Part shown: piece by piece, positions 21,922 through 34,500 of the stretch
Layout of the letters: the number at the start of each line of letters is the position of its first letter
Position numbering within the stretch: the first letter of the stretch is position 1
Assembly: GCF_022605165.1 (NCBI RefSeq)
Contig: NC_063068.1
Coordinates: 3,720,001 to 3,784,000 of the forward strand
DNA from: Purpureocillium takamizusanense
Lineage: Eukaryota; Ascomycota; Sordariomycetes; Hypocreales; Ophiocordycipitaceae
Direction of reading: 5' to 3'
DNA length: 64,000 bases
Notes under the pieces: model-generated
Told to the model about the DNA's origin: nothing
The model's database searches: none
What the model saw: the letters and a program-made list of their open reading frames with translations, nothing else
Made by a program: the position numbers and the translations under genes

Positions 21922-24670
21922 CTACTCCGCACCCTCAATCGCCTCCGCCGTCCAGTCTTTGCGGATGGCCAGGTCTGCCAGACTCTCAGTGTTCTCAATT
22001 ACAAGCCCCCTCTCATTAGCAAGATGTAGTAGGGAGATGAAGCAGTACGACGTCGAGATATCCTCCATCACTGACTTGGGGTATACAGATTGGAGTCCAG
22101 TGATGACCTCACTAAACTTGAGTGTCGCGTCTGCTGGTGCGTCTGGTTGATCCGGCGTGCCAAACGTTGTGGGTTTCTTGACACCAACTGTTAGTAAAGA
22201 CGAGGCGCAAGTGATACTTCAGTCATGCTTACCTCGAGCTTGTCAAATTCCATGCCCTTCCAAATCTCCTCCTTGAGCCGACGCACGTCCACCTTCTTCG
22301 CCCGCCGCGCGTACTGCACGTATTCGGGCCGGACTCTTCTCGTTTGCGTGACCAGCGTTGTCCCGAACGCACCACCCATGGCCTGCGTGAACGGATATGT
22401 CTCGCCACCAAGCATCGCCGTCAGCCCGACGGCCTCCGTCATGCCGGGCTCACCCTCGGGGGAGAGGTGCTCTCGTGCGTCAGCAAATTCCAAATCGTCG
22501 TCGTCGGGGTCATCCCCGCCGGGGAATGGCAGTCCGTCGTCTTGGAAGAAGTTGGCATCGTAGTCGCCTTCTGGAAGAGCCGTCTCTTCGGGGCCTTTTT
22601 GATTCGCCCAGAAGGCTTCGTCCATCTCACCGACAGGCTGGTGGTCTTGCTGAGCGTTGCCCATGCCGGCACGAGTACCAAACCCTGTACGGCGGCAGGA
22701 GAGACGGGCTCGGGGCTTGAGGAAAAGGCTCAGCAGCGATTTTGAGTTGAAGTGCTTGTCGTCGGGCAGCAGGTTTCGGGACTTGGACTTCCAGTCCTTC
22801 TTTGGCAAGGAGATGGCCGAGTTACTCGATGCCTGCGTGTGAATGATGTCTGCCATGGTAGACTCCAACGGCGCGGCGAAATCAATTTCGAACGGCTCCT
22901 TTTCTTTCCGTTTCCTTGTCTCGCTGCTAGGCTTGTTGATGTCCTTGATTTTTCGGATCCTCCAGTGTTCTGCGCTGCTCCAGTTTTTCTGCAGTGCATG
23001 GTCGAAGAACCCAAGAATGTCATCGTGCATCTTGTCAAAGTTTTGTGGGTTGACCATGGAAACGACGTATTCTCCGTTGTCGTCGAAGCCCTCGCCCTCC
23101 CCGCCGTCACCCATGCCGGCATCGTATACCCGCATTTGAGGACCAAGAGCCGCCTCACGGGCCCAGGCTTCTCCGCCTTCACCAAAGGCCACATCGCCGC
23201 CAATGTCAAAGCTTCCCAAGCCCAAGTCGTCGTCGTCAAAGCCGGCCGGTGCTTCCTCATCGATGAACATGCCTGACTTATCTCCAAACGCGCCAGGTGT
23301 CTTCTCCTTGTCTTGATCCATCCTCCAGTCCTCGGGTGCTTTCAGAAACGGGATGTCGGTGGAGCCAGAAGGATCGCCAATATCGAAATTCTTGAGCGAG
23401 GGGCATACGTCAAGGTCGTCCAGCATGGCCAAATCTGGAAAAAATCGGTATCGCAGCGATGCCAGATCAATAGGCACGGCATTTTCTTCCTCTTCATCTT
23501 GTTGTACGCTGGCGTTTTCCTCAAGAGTCTGCACTGGCTGCATGGCCGAAGCATCGGGATCCTCGTCCTCAATGTCCTCGTCCGCCGCATCGTCGTCCTT
23601 GTTCTTGCCAAGTGTAATCACGTCACCCGCATCGTCACTGCTGTCGAAGACAATCCGGCCTTGGGAGTCGATCATCAAGTGGTTGAGCAGCAAACCCTTG
23701 GCGCCTCCCTCGTCGAAATCCGCTGACGCCTTCTTGAACAGCGGGTCTACCGCAAACTCGAGCTCGAACTTCTTCAGCTGCAGAGAATGGAAAGATGGAG
23801 CCAACGTAGCCTCCGATGATCGTTGTGTCTATGTCTTGTTGAGTACTTGCGGTCCACGTCACGGGCATTGGCAACTCACCTTCTTCTTCGGTTTCTTCTT
23901 GACGTTGCCATCCTCATCTAGTTCCTCCTCGCTTTCTTCGCCCTCGGCGTCACCATCGCGGTCCTTTTTCTTATTGCTGTTGCTATCGGCAAGGCCGCTG
24001 AGCAATTTACCCGTCTCGGTGGCAACGCTGTCGACTCGATTGGTGTAGATCTTGACGCAGCCATCGAGGGTGCAGCTCGCCTTCTGGAAGTTAACCCCGT
24101 CGCCTTCCTTCAATAGGGACATGTCATGGAAATAGTCGATGAGGGCGAAGTTCCACGAGTTGGTCGCGTTGATCTTGTTGTCCGTGGCCATCTTCATCCA
24201 CTCTTCAAAGTTGGCCAGGATAGGGACGCGCTTCATGGGCGTGACGGACACGCCGCCAACCATGATGTTCTCGTCGCCATCGACGCCGCCGCGGCTCCCG
24301 CGCGGGGTGCCCATGGCGGAGCCTGGCGACGCATTCTCGGTGTCCTCCAGCCTGATGCTGGCCTTGCGCGGCGTGGCCGCTTTCTTGATCTCGTTGATTT
24401 GCTTCTCGTGGAGGGCCTTGCGCGAATTCATTCGTTGGCCCTTTTCTGTCGCATCGTCGTTGAGAGGAATCCTAACCAACATGGTCGTGTCAGAAAAGAG
24501 AGGCTTGCCTGCATACATGCAATGCGGTTTGGGCGGCGGAAAGGTGCGGAGTAGAGAGGGTCAAGGGGGGGGGGCGAGCGAAGTCTTTCTCACTTTACGG
24601 GAGACTTGAATGGAGAGCCAGAGGTGTTTCTGACGCCGCCGGCGCGTGGCACTTGGGCAACACGAGGCAT
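21922..24670 (-). CDS. cnd2: Condensin complex subunit 2 (kleisin, Brn1/Cnd2/CAP-H)
   Basis: Kleisin subunit that bridges the Smc2/Smc4 heads in condensin and is needed for mitotic chromosome compaction. Exons: 24594..24670, 23880..24471, 22233..23828 and 21922..22176, giving 839 aa. The N-terminus has the family pattern PLNDDATEKGQRMNSRKALH, then WMKMATDNKINATNSWNFAL and YFHDMSLLKEGDGVNFQKAS. The middle has LQLKKFELEFAVDPLFKKAS and KGLLLNHLMIDSQGRIVFDS, with long acidic linkers. The C-terminal exon carries the winged-helix end (KFSEVITGLQSVYPKSVMED, ISTSYCFISLLHLANERGL). Exon 1 (MPRVAQVPRAGG) is short and is placed by its in-frame junction giving PVKIPLNDDA. The last intron uses an AAG acceptor 14 nt after a TTTACTAAC branch site, because the nearer CAG is only three nt from the branch A and would also break the frame. 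Intron 1 contains a 10-nt G/C run. Head-to-head with the exchanger gene. Confidence 0.95.
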
Positions 24671-25965
24671 CTCGCAGCCAAGACGAGGGCGCTTGGAATT
24701 GTTTGTGTCGTGGCGGTGGATGGAAGACCAGGTATGCGGTTTGGGATTCCACGGATCCGTCTTACGGCGTGTCGCGTCCTTGGTGTGGTGCTGCGCAGGC
24801 CGTGTGGTTGGTCGGCTGGCGCAGAAAGTAAACAAAGTCTCGGCCCACGACAAGGCCTTGTCCACTGGGCGGGGGCCAACCGTCGTGCCGACTCGTGCGT
24901 GCTCGGGGGGGTTTTGGTTAGGTTTGCTGGAGAGCGCCACACACTCCAGCCACGGTGGCTTAGACCTCAGACTCAGTCCATTCCATTCTTCAACAACAAA
25001 TTGGCGCCAGGACGCCCGCGAACCTGATTTCTACTATTGCCACGTGACTTTTGGCCCACAGCTGGAAGTGCCTTCCTGTTTGGTTTGGGAACGTGTGGAC
25101 GCAGCTGTGTGTACCACGCCACCAACCTCTCAACTTTGGTGAACGCGTGGGCCAGCAGCGGCAAGACATCAAGCCTGCTTTTGTTCGCCACCTCCGATCG
25201 ACTAGGAAGAGCTGATGCACGGCCGTTCGTCTCACGACAGTGGGGGATTGGGCTCAAGTGCGCCTTCGGCAGTTGTGGTTGTGATGTGAGACAGCGAGTG
25301 TTCTGGATGGCATCTGATACCAATACCGACGTAAGGATGGATGGTCTTGCTCTTGCCGCGATTTTTTTAGGTTGTATCTGTCTAGCCTGCGCTGACAATG
25401 AGCGCGGAACCAAGGACGTACTTCGTTGCGCCTTGCTCGAGACAAACCCCAAACGCGGCAGCAAGCAAAACGAGGCAGGTCGTGACGCACTGCTGGGATG
25501 AGCTGGGGAAGAGGCAGCCAACCGGCCCTCCTTCCCCGCGCCCCTCCACTAGCAGGCACCTTAAATTCGTGGTGGCATCCAGTACATGCGTAGTACGTGT
25601 ACAGGCATGACGTGACGCGCACGTTGCGTCCTAGGGAGGCCCGCACATCCGCGCGCCCAAAGGCTCCGCAGCCCGGCTTCGATAGACAGTGGAGTGCGAC
25701 AGGGCCTTTGGCGGTGGCTGCAGGCAGCCCCTACACCAGAAATCGAGGCCGCCAAATAATACCGATCCTCGCTGCTGTCGTGCGAGACGGCGAGTCTCCC
25801 GCACCACACTGCGAGCAATGCACCAAATGCTTGTATGCCTACATGTGTATATGCGTCCGTCACCCTCAAAGCTCCTTTTCCCCTCGGGTATGCCTGAGGA
25901 GCTTTCTCTTGTCCCATAGCCCGCGTCGCTAGGCCTGAGGGCCGAGACGTGATGATACAACGAGC
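24671..25965. promoter_or_regulatory. 1.3 kb divergent promoter region, condensin / cation exchanger
   Basis: It separates two divergent starts and should hold both promoters. I see a CACGTG E-box-like site at 25041 and an ACGCGT near 25144. I found no gene; the ORFs here overlap in all frames and have no family features. Confidence 0.55.
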
Positions 25966-28900
25966 ATGCCACCGATCCGACTCAGAGGCAGCCGTGCGCG
26001 CGCGCGCCCATTCTACGTCACCGTTCTGCTCTTGTCCTTGCTGACGGTTTATGCATTCCTGTCGTCGCATGGGCGCCGCCACCACCTCGACTACGATATC
26101 GACCGGGATGCGACGCTTCTCACGCGCCGCGCAAAAGCCCCCGAATGCAACCAAGTCCACTCGGCCGAAGACCAATGCGCCTTCGTTAGGCGATACTGCA
26201 AGGACGACAATGCGGGACTCCTTCCATACCTCGAACTCTACTACTGCGGCCTCAGCCATGCCCAGCCGGTAGCGTTTGTCTTGCTGGTGCTGTGGCTGGG
26301 CTTGCTCTTCACCACAATTGGCATCGCCGCCAGCGATTTCTTCAGCATCAATCTCAGCACCATCGCCACGATTCTCGGCCTCAGCGAGAGCCTGGCCGGC
26401 GTCACGTTTCTTGCCTTTGGCAATGGATCACCTGATGTCTTCAGCACCTTTGCCGCCATGAGCTCCAACAGCCCCGGCATGGCCGTGGGCGAGCTCATCG
26501 GGGCGGCCTGCTTCATCACGGGTGTCGTCGCCGGCTCTATGGCGCTGGTGCGCGAATTCAGGGTGGATAGGAAGACCTATACGCGCGACCTTGGTTTCTT
26601 CATTGTTGCCGTATGCTTCACAATGGTGTTCCTCGCCGACCAAAAACTTCTGTTCTGGGAGTGTTGGGCGATGATAGGATACTACGTTGTATACGTTGTC
26701 ACCGTTGTCGGATGGCATTGGTATTCGACGCAGAGGAAACGGCGGTTGCGGCGAGAAGGCGAAGCACGCAGTAACTATTACGGAGCCGTGGGACAGTCCA
26801 GGGACGAGTTGGCCGGGGAGCCGTACAGAGACGAACCCGATGACGCCGACCAGGAGATTCGTGGCTCATCCAGGCGCAGCTCGCCGCCGCCGGATACCGC
26901 CTCTTTCGAACAAGGACCGAGGATCGAAGTAGACGGCCGAGCAGAGAACATTGTCGCCGCCTCCAGCGATGAGGATGTCGATGGAGATCACGAGCGCATG
27001 GTGGCTGCCGAAGTTACGAGGAACATGCGAGTCTTGCGGATTGGGCCGAAGCGGCACCATAACATGAATCCCATCCGGCCCAGTCTGTTTGGAGCGCTCG
27101 AGTTTCGATCCGCATTGGCGCAGCTGCAGCGCGAAAGCAATCTACAGCTCTCTCCCATCACGGGTCGCAGCCATTCGGAAAACATCATCAACCGCCGCGG
27201 TAGAAGAGGCACTGTGGCTGCCACTTCCTACCTCCACGACCATGGCGTGGAGCCTGACTCACCGACCGATACAACAGCGACAGCATACAGGGATCGTGCA
27301 TTGTCGTCGGGGGATATGCCGACGTCTTCGGCGCCCGCCATCCCTATGCTCAGCGACCGATTGGACGTCGAACAACCCAGTCAGCGCCCTGAGGATCATG
27401 ACAGCGGTCAGAAAGCTTCGACGCCAATCTTGTCATACCAAGTAGATGGAAACCTTGCTCCGCCCCCAACAGGCTCTAAAGGAACGCTTCTCGGCAACTC
27501 TCTTGATGGTACTGGAGATAACGCGCATTCACCCAAGTTGAAACTGCAAATTCCGAGCCGCCGCAGCAGTCAGAGTAACCAGTCGTCTCCCAGCACTCCG
27601 TTCCCCCGGTTCTCAGAATCGCCGATGTTGCTCACGCCCCAGCCACCGTCAGCGCACCCCGAATTCATGCTCCTTCCTTCCCCGGCTGTCGCTAGGAGGG
27701 ACGACCACTTTCCTGACCTGCAGATGCCAGTGCAAGTTGCCCGGCCCGTCAAGTGGTGGCCATACTCGATGTTGCCGCCACCGCACGTTCTCCTAGCCAC
27801 CCTGTTCCCGACTCTACAGGGCTGGCGAGAAAAGACATATTGGGACAAGTTCGCCAGCGCCTTGTCAATGCCCACGATATTCTTGCTGGTAATCACATTG
27901 CCAGTCGTGGACTCGGAGACGAACGAGGATGATGTATCCATCGACGGGACCATCGTCGAGCCAGTGAGCAGGCCCCTCCTCGCCCACTCTGCTCCGGCTG
28001 TTTCCGTCGAGCCGCGAGAGATTGAACCGGAGAGCGAGTGGGAGCGGTATCGTCGCCACTCCTTGATACGGCATGGCAGTCATCTTCTCAATCCCAATCT
28101 GTCGTCTAGCGGCCCTGTTCCTTTGGAACAGGAGGATACTGCGGTAGAGTCAGCCATCGCACCGTCGCCACGGTCATCGAGCCTCCGTCCGAAATCCGCG
28201 TCGAACATCCCTTCCGTAAGCAACGCCAACGATGAGTGCGCGCCCTGGAACCGATGGCTCGTTTGCGTGCAGTTGTTCGCTGGACCACTTTTCGCAGTGC
28301 TTGTCCTGTGGGCAAACCTGGCAGACGATTGGGAGGACCCTGGTAGAGAACTGGTGATGATGGTTCTGTACACACTTCTGTTCTCACTTGTGCTCTTGGC
28401 CCTCTTGCTCGTGACAACGACCGAGCACCAGCGACCCAAGTTTCACTATGTTCTTTGTTTTCTTGGATTCATCATAAGCATTGCGTGGATTTCGACCGTC
28501 GCTGGTGAGGTTGTCGGGGTCTTGAAAGCCTTTGGCGTCATTCTTGGAATATCCGAGGCCCTGCTGGGGCTGACCATCTTTGCGGCGGGCAACAGCATTG
28601 GCGACCTGGTGGCGGACATCACGGTTGCCCGGCTTGGCTACCCTGTCATGGCGCTGTGAGTGACCGAGCTTCACCTAGGTATACCGATAACGGCTGACAT
28701 TGCCTTTACAGATGCGCCTGTTTCGGGGGCCCGATGCTCAACATACTCCTGGGCATCGGGGTCGGTGGAGTGATGATGATGATTCAAGGGGCCAACCGAA
28801 AGCACAAGAAGCATCCCGAGAAGCCACTTCAATACGGCCCGTACCCTGTCCAGGTCGGCGGGACCTTGTTGACATCGAGCGTCACCCTGCTCGCCATGCT

Positions 28901-29042
28901 TTTACTATTACTCATTCTCGTTCCCCTGAATAAGTGGGTTCTGAGCCGCAAGATAGGTTGGTGCTTGATCGCATTATGGACCATCAGCACAATCTTGAAT
29001 GTTGTGGTTGAGGTGACTGGGATCTGGGGAATGGATGCCTAG
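25966..29042 (+). CDS. Sodium/calcium exchanger family membrane protein (NCLX/YDL206W-like)
   Basis: Predicted Ca2+/cation antiporter of an intracellular membrane. Exons 25966..28655 and 28712..29042 give 1006 aa; the 56-nt intron is GTGAGT..TTTACAG. A transmembrane segment near residues 16-33 is followed by a Cys-containing luminal stretch (ECNQV, CAFVRRYCKD, YYCGLS), as in NCLX-type exchangers. The alpha-1 repeat carries LSESLAGVTFLAFGNGSPD, with GNGSPD at 152-157. The alpha-2 repeat carries ISEALLGLTIFAAGNSIGD, with GNSIGD at 875-880. These two inverted repeats form the ion site in the superfamily. Between them lie about 600 residues, mainly a polar, Ser/Pro-rich cytosolic loop (about 260-600), long even for this family and probably regulatory. 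The intron cuts just after alpha-2, and exon 2 encodes the last helices. Organelle (vacuole, ER, mitochondrion) and substrate cannot be decided from sequence alone. Confidence 0.92.
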
Positions 29043-30043
29043 GCAGAGTATACAGAAACACCGTGGGTCCTTGACAAGCGAACCCGGAGTCTGTGGCGTT
29101 CGAGTAAGAATCCAGCACATACAGCTCGTCTGGGCAATTACTACTAGTATCTACTATTTGGCATGGCCAGCGTCGTTTATAGCGAAGAACTTGGAAGGGA
29201 ACGACATGATGGTTCGCAGCATGGTTCGTTAGATTGCAGCGTTGGGCATGTCCGTTTGGGGGCTACGAGGCTTCATAAAGCATGCTGCCTGTATATACAT
29301 GTATGAAATACCGCCCTAGCTGGATGGAATGCAAATGCCCTCTGTATATGGCAGCGAAGAAATCCAATTCATGCCGTGCATTGAACAGGGCCACGATTCG
29401 AGCGGCGCGTACCTCTATCGCACGCCGATGCGGAAGAACCTCTTTGGGCTGGTTGTGGTAGGCCGTTGCCCCGCCATTGCGATTGAGCACAGGCCTCACT
29501 CGCGCCGAGGTCTGTAGGACTGCATGGAACGTCACAACCTGTGCAGACCGGAGGTCACCTTCGACTCCTGGGGAATTCATTACGAAGCTGTCTTTTGCAC
29601 GCATCCAAACAATTGACACATGCTGGCAGACTGCTCGACACACTTCTGACACGTGTACTTTCGGTTCCTTGGTACTTAGTACTGTTGTGAGGAGTGGTGG
29701 CGTAGCTGCCCCCCCCCTTTTCTCGTGGACAACCTGGAAATTTGTCGCCGCGGGGAAGAAGAGCCCCTCCACAGCAGCTCGGCCAGCTCCAGTACCAACT
29801 CACTAGCTCAATTGGGTTGTTCCTGTCGCACTTGCAGCTTCGACCCCTTCAGACCGCCCTCGACCCCTCCCTCGAATTAACATCTACAACGAACGCATCT
29901 GTCCTCGGTCCTTGGTCTCGTCGTCTGCAATTGCCCTGCGCGCGCTCTCTCTCCTTTCTCGCTTTGTGAGGTCGCAGAGCAGAAGCCACTTCGAAAATCC
30001 GTCGTCCGTCCGCAAACACACACACACACACCCACACACAGCC
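29043..30043. promoter_or_regulatory. Intergenic and leader region upstream of phosphomannomutase
   Basis: 1 kb between two same-strand genes. It should contain the 3' UTR of the exchanger and the promoter of the mutase. A run of 9 C lies at 29709-29717. From about 29800 the plus strand is C/T-rich and ends in a CA tract just before the ATG. No gene is supported. Confidence 0.55.
30014..30040. repeat. CA-rich tract directly before the phosphomannomutase start codon
   Basis: An imperfect (CA)n tract ends three nt before ATG 30044. A second CA tract (about 30252-30267) forms the 3' end of intron 1 of the same gene. Confidence 0.85.
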
Positions 30044-31085
30044 ATGGCCTTCACGCAACCACCGACCTTCCCTCCGCTCGAGGAGCGCCCGTTGAAGAAC
30101 ACCATCTGCCTCTTCGACGTGGACGGCACATTGACGCCTGCTCGCTTGGTATGTCCTCCAACTTCGTATATTCCTGCTCGGCTGCGTGGAACATGCGGGA
30201 GAAACGGTCCAAGAATAGCAATGGGCTGGGCTGACCGACGCCGGGGGTCTCGCACACACACGCACAGGCCGCATCTCCCGAGATGCTCTCCCTCCTCCAG
30301 TCTCTGCGCCAAAAGTGCGCCATCGGCTTCGTCGGCGGCTCCGACTTCAGCAAGCAGGAGGAGCAGCTGGGCAAGCCGGCCGGCCTCCCCGTGACGCAGC
30401 TCTTCGACTTTTGCTTCTCCGAGAACGGCCTCACCGCCTACAAGCTGGGGCAGTCGCTGCCGTCCAACAGCTTCATCCGCTGGATCGGCGAGGACAGATA
30501 CAAAGAGCTCGCAAATTTCTGCCTGCACTACATTGCCGATCTCGACATCCCCATCAAGCGCGGCACCTTTATCGAGTTCCGCAACGGCATGATCAATGTG
30601 AGCCCCATCGGCAGGAATGCGAGCACGCAGGAGAGGCTCGACTTCCAAGAGTACGACAAGGGCGCCAAGGTGCGCGAGAAGTTTGTTGCCGCGCTCAAGG
30701 AGCGTTTCGGGGGCCTGGGGCTGACGTATGTCCTCTTCCTTTTTACCCCCTCCCTCCCCTGCCTCTTCATCCATCCGTGTCTCAAATCCCGCGGTGGATG
30801 CGTCTGTGGACATCGCGATGCTGACCATGACGCAGCTTCTCCATCGGTGGCCAAATTTCTTTTGACGTCTTCCCTACCGGCTGGGACAAGACGTACTGCC
30901 TTCAACATCTCGAGAAAGAGGCCAAGAAGGGCGGCGTCGAGTACAAGACCATTCACTTCTTTGGTGACAAGACCTTCGAAGGCGGCAATGACTACGAGAT
31001 CTACAACCACCCGGCTACCACTGGGCATTCGGTCAAGAACCCTGAGGAGACCATGGCAATCCTGAAGGAGCTGTTTCAACTGTAG
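30044..31085 (+). CDS. sec53: Phosphomannomutase (Sec53/PMM type)
   Basis: Interconverts mannose-6-phosphate and mannose-1-phosphate in the cytosol, supplying GDP-mannose for N- and O-glycosylation and GPI anchors. Exons 30044..30148, 30268..30725 and 30836..31085 give 270 aa, normal for eukaryotic PMM. The HAD-type catalytic motif DVDGTLTP has the nucleophile Asp25 and acid/base Asp27. Further family blocks are [64 protein letters not shown] and [18 protein letters not shown], which hold the substrate- and Mg-binding residues. The start lies in GCCATGG. Both introns are needed to join the conserved blocks. Gene essential in yeast by family knowledge. Confidence 0.97.
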
Positions 31086-31508
31086 AGCGCGGTTTATGGG
31101 AAAAGAGCCGTCGAGTATGGCTTGTGGCAAGCGGAGTGCTGTCGTCGGACAGCAAACCGGGCCAATGCAAACGGAAATAACGACAGCAGCAAAGGAGCTC
31201 ATGTACTATGAGTTTGTGGAGGGTTGTGGATTTTGAAGATCGTATTTGAGCTCTTCGTAGCATCTAGATCTAATAGAAGCCAAAACAAAAAAATCGGTCT
31301 CAGTCTTCGGACTCCAGAATACGTACATTCAAATGTCTACTACCATTGAACAAGATCAAGTGGGTAAGCAAGCAGAGGGCGTACAGATTACAGCACTGGA
31401 AGCAAACGGGCAGAGGTATTCAAAGCTTGTAGATTCAACAGCATCGCTGGTTGCATCTCATAAAAATTCCATATCCTGTCTCGCACAGCAAAAGGTAGGT
31501 TTCGCTGT
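31086..31508. other. Convergent 3' region, phosphomannomutase / WW-PhoD gene
   Basis: 423 bp between two stop codons, A/T-richer than its flanks, with an A-rich stretch around 31275-31300. It presumably carries both polyadenylation sites. No gene seen. Confidence 0.6.
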
Positions 31509-34500
31509 TCATCGGCCAAATTCAAGGTGTGGAATGATGACAGGACCATACTTGGTGGTGGCTTGAAACGGCCCATCTCCCTGCACCACGAAGTCCACCG
31601 CGATGCTCAACTTCGACAGCCCCTGTTGTTGCTGCTGGCTGCTGATGCTTGGATTGGGGCTGAAGGGTGCCTGGTTCGCTGCCTCCTGATCATAGGCGAC
31701 GAAGGCGACGTAGTTCCTCCTCCCCATCAGCTTCTTTAGTTCGCGACTCGCTCCGCTTGCGTCCGTGTGGAAAATCTCCATCATATCTTCCTTGGTGTCC
31801 GAGACTTCGTTGGTCGTCTTTTGCCCGTTCTGGGGCACGTACAGCGTCTTCTGGTTATGCAGCATCTTCAAGACGTAGCCGCCCTGTGGGGCTCCCACAA
31901 TAGGAGACGAGATGATCTGATACATGGTCTTGTGATCTGCAGGGTGTGTCGGGTCATGGACCAAGCCGGCGCCGGAGGCGTTCACGTCTGTTCGTAGTGT
32001 CAATCCCATTAGACGAGTCGTGATGGCGGTGAGTTCAAGAAACCTACCTCCAGACAGAAAAGTCATACGTATGCCCTTTTGCTGGGCAATACCTTGTAGA
32101 GTTCGGATGAAATATGTTCTTTCGAGGTCTTTGGTGTCATGCGTCCACATATCCTTCAAGACTTCTTGGATGTCGAGTTCACCGAACTGATTCAGGACGT
32201 TGCCCATGAGGCCAGTCTTGCCAACGGCTCTCTTGACTTGCGAGAATCCTTGTGCGACGACCTCCTTGCCACCGACAACACCGGCGACCGAACTGGTCAC
32301 CTTTCCCAGTATGTTGTACGTTGTGTTGACAGCCTTTTTTCCTACAGCAACTGTGTTCGCAAGGCTTTCGACGGTGTCAAGCCGAGGGTATATGAGGGGC
32401 ACCGATATCATCCAGATGACATGCTGGACGCTTGGCGGAAGCGTAGCAACCTTGGGAAAGATGCCCTGGTATGTCGGACCGGCTAGGACGCGAGCTTGAG
32501 TCCTCTCAGAGCGGCAGTCGGGTCCCGCCACTGCGACGGCCGGCCCCAAAAACTTTACGAAATGCCAACCAGTACCAGTTATCGTGAATATGTCGTGGTC
32601 AGTGCTGACGTTCCTCATCAATTCCGTTGTTGTGTGGTGTTGGAAGAGCAGGTACATGTCCGTGGCAATGCGACCGATATTCTTAAACATTGGAGAATTC
32701 TGCATGTAGGCAGGGTAGGAACCGTAGCCGTCAAAACTTCATCATGTCAGTATTATAAAGATGTCTGCTTTCACGCCCCCATTGAACTCACATATCATGG
32801 TCGTTGATTTGTAACACGTGAGGGATTTGAGCGAACGCCTCGCGCAAGAATGGCTGATCAAAGTGGCTCGTGTAGAAGTGGAAGTAGGCATGGGACACGT
32901 CCTCTTCATGGCGAGCTGTCCATTGAACGTTCTTTTTGTTGTCGCGACCGCTCATGGCCAACCACTGTTTCAGTAGCGGCACCTCCTTCCACAACCTGTC
33001 GCCGTATATCTGGTCACCCAGGCCGAGTTGGACGTGGAAGCCGCCGCATTCAACGTTTTTCTGCAGTACGTCCTTCCACATGAACCCGACCCCGCCCAAC
33101 CTGGCACGTTCGTTCTGAGTTGTGCCAGCGGCGAAGTCATTGCCAGAATGTGCAATGAACCGCCATCCAATTTCGTGGCGTCCAGCGACAACAAACTCAT
33201 AACGCGTGCAGCCCAAGTGAGACGTTACGGCATACGTCCACCTCTCGGTGCCGCCCTCTCCCATCTGGACTTCAATCTCATACTTGTAGAAGGACCAGCG
33301 CTGGTGAGTGTAGATGGTGCGAGGTTGCAGTTGTCTCGGATTCGGCGAGAGATCCATGCTTAGGTGCAAGTGGATGGTAGGTGGCTGAGGGGCATCGGTA
33401 ACAATAAGGATGCTGCCATGCCAGATGCCTTTCTCAAGATCCATGTTGACATATCGAAGATATGGGCCGAAATATACACCGTTGGTTGGCTGTATCCTGT
33501 ACATATCGACGCCAGAGCTTGGAGGGGGGCCGGAGAACCCAGCAGTTGTTGGGGTCTGTGAGGCAGCGACACTCATAATGCTTTCGGCATAGCCCGGAGT
33601 ATGCGGCGGAAACATGGGAGATGCCATCGACTGCTTCCCAAACATGGGGGATGTCAGAGGGTTCCCATACGTCGAGGCCACAGGCGAGAGTGGTGCCTGT
33701 TCATGCTGAATCGGATTTGGACCCTTTGGAAACTCCCACTGGGTGGCCTGCGTAGCGAGATGGATATAATAGTATTGGCCGGAATTCTGATCCAGGTGGG
33801 CTATCCATCCCTCTGGCAGCGGGGGAGGAGAGGCAGGTGTGGCAGAAATCGGAGTGGGTGAAGCTGCCGTCTGCGACGACTGCCCATTGGCTTCTGGTCG
33901 AGGGTCATTGGCGAACGCTGGATGGCCAGGGTGCTGAAGGGCCGGTGAGGCGAGACCTCCGCCAGCCGCCGCGGCCGTGACGATGGGTTTCTGCGGAGGA
34001 GTTGACGAAGAAGTAGCAGCGGGTGCGGGCGAAGTTGTGGGCCGTTGGGTCTGCGGCTGCTGCTGTTGATGCTGCTGCTGCTGCTGCTGCTGGCGTTGTT
34101 TCTCGTTGGAATATGCAGATGTTCCACTGGGATTCACACTTGAGTAAGCGGGAGGCGGTGTTTTGGTGCTCAGGCGTTGAAAATCCTGTTCCAAGACACT
34201 GACTTGAGCCGGGGCACTCTGTTGATCTTGAGCGGGTGGCTCCGAAGGTGGGCTGAAGACTGGCTCCGGCTGAGGGCTTGAGATCGGATTTGCTCCCTGG
34301 TAGACTGTAGGAGGACCCGAAGGCGCTTGTCCTGGGATTTCGGTAGGAGTCCAGGGTCGCTGGACTTGTGGCGGCTGATTTCCATACTGCGCCAGTCTCT
34401 GCGCTGCGGCGGCGCTCTGAGCTTGATGGGCCTGGAGGCTGTTGAGGGTCGCGGTTCCTGAGATCCCTGACGCCGCGTACCGAGCTTCTATCCCGCCCCC

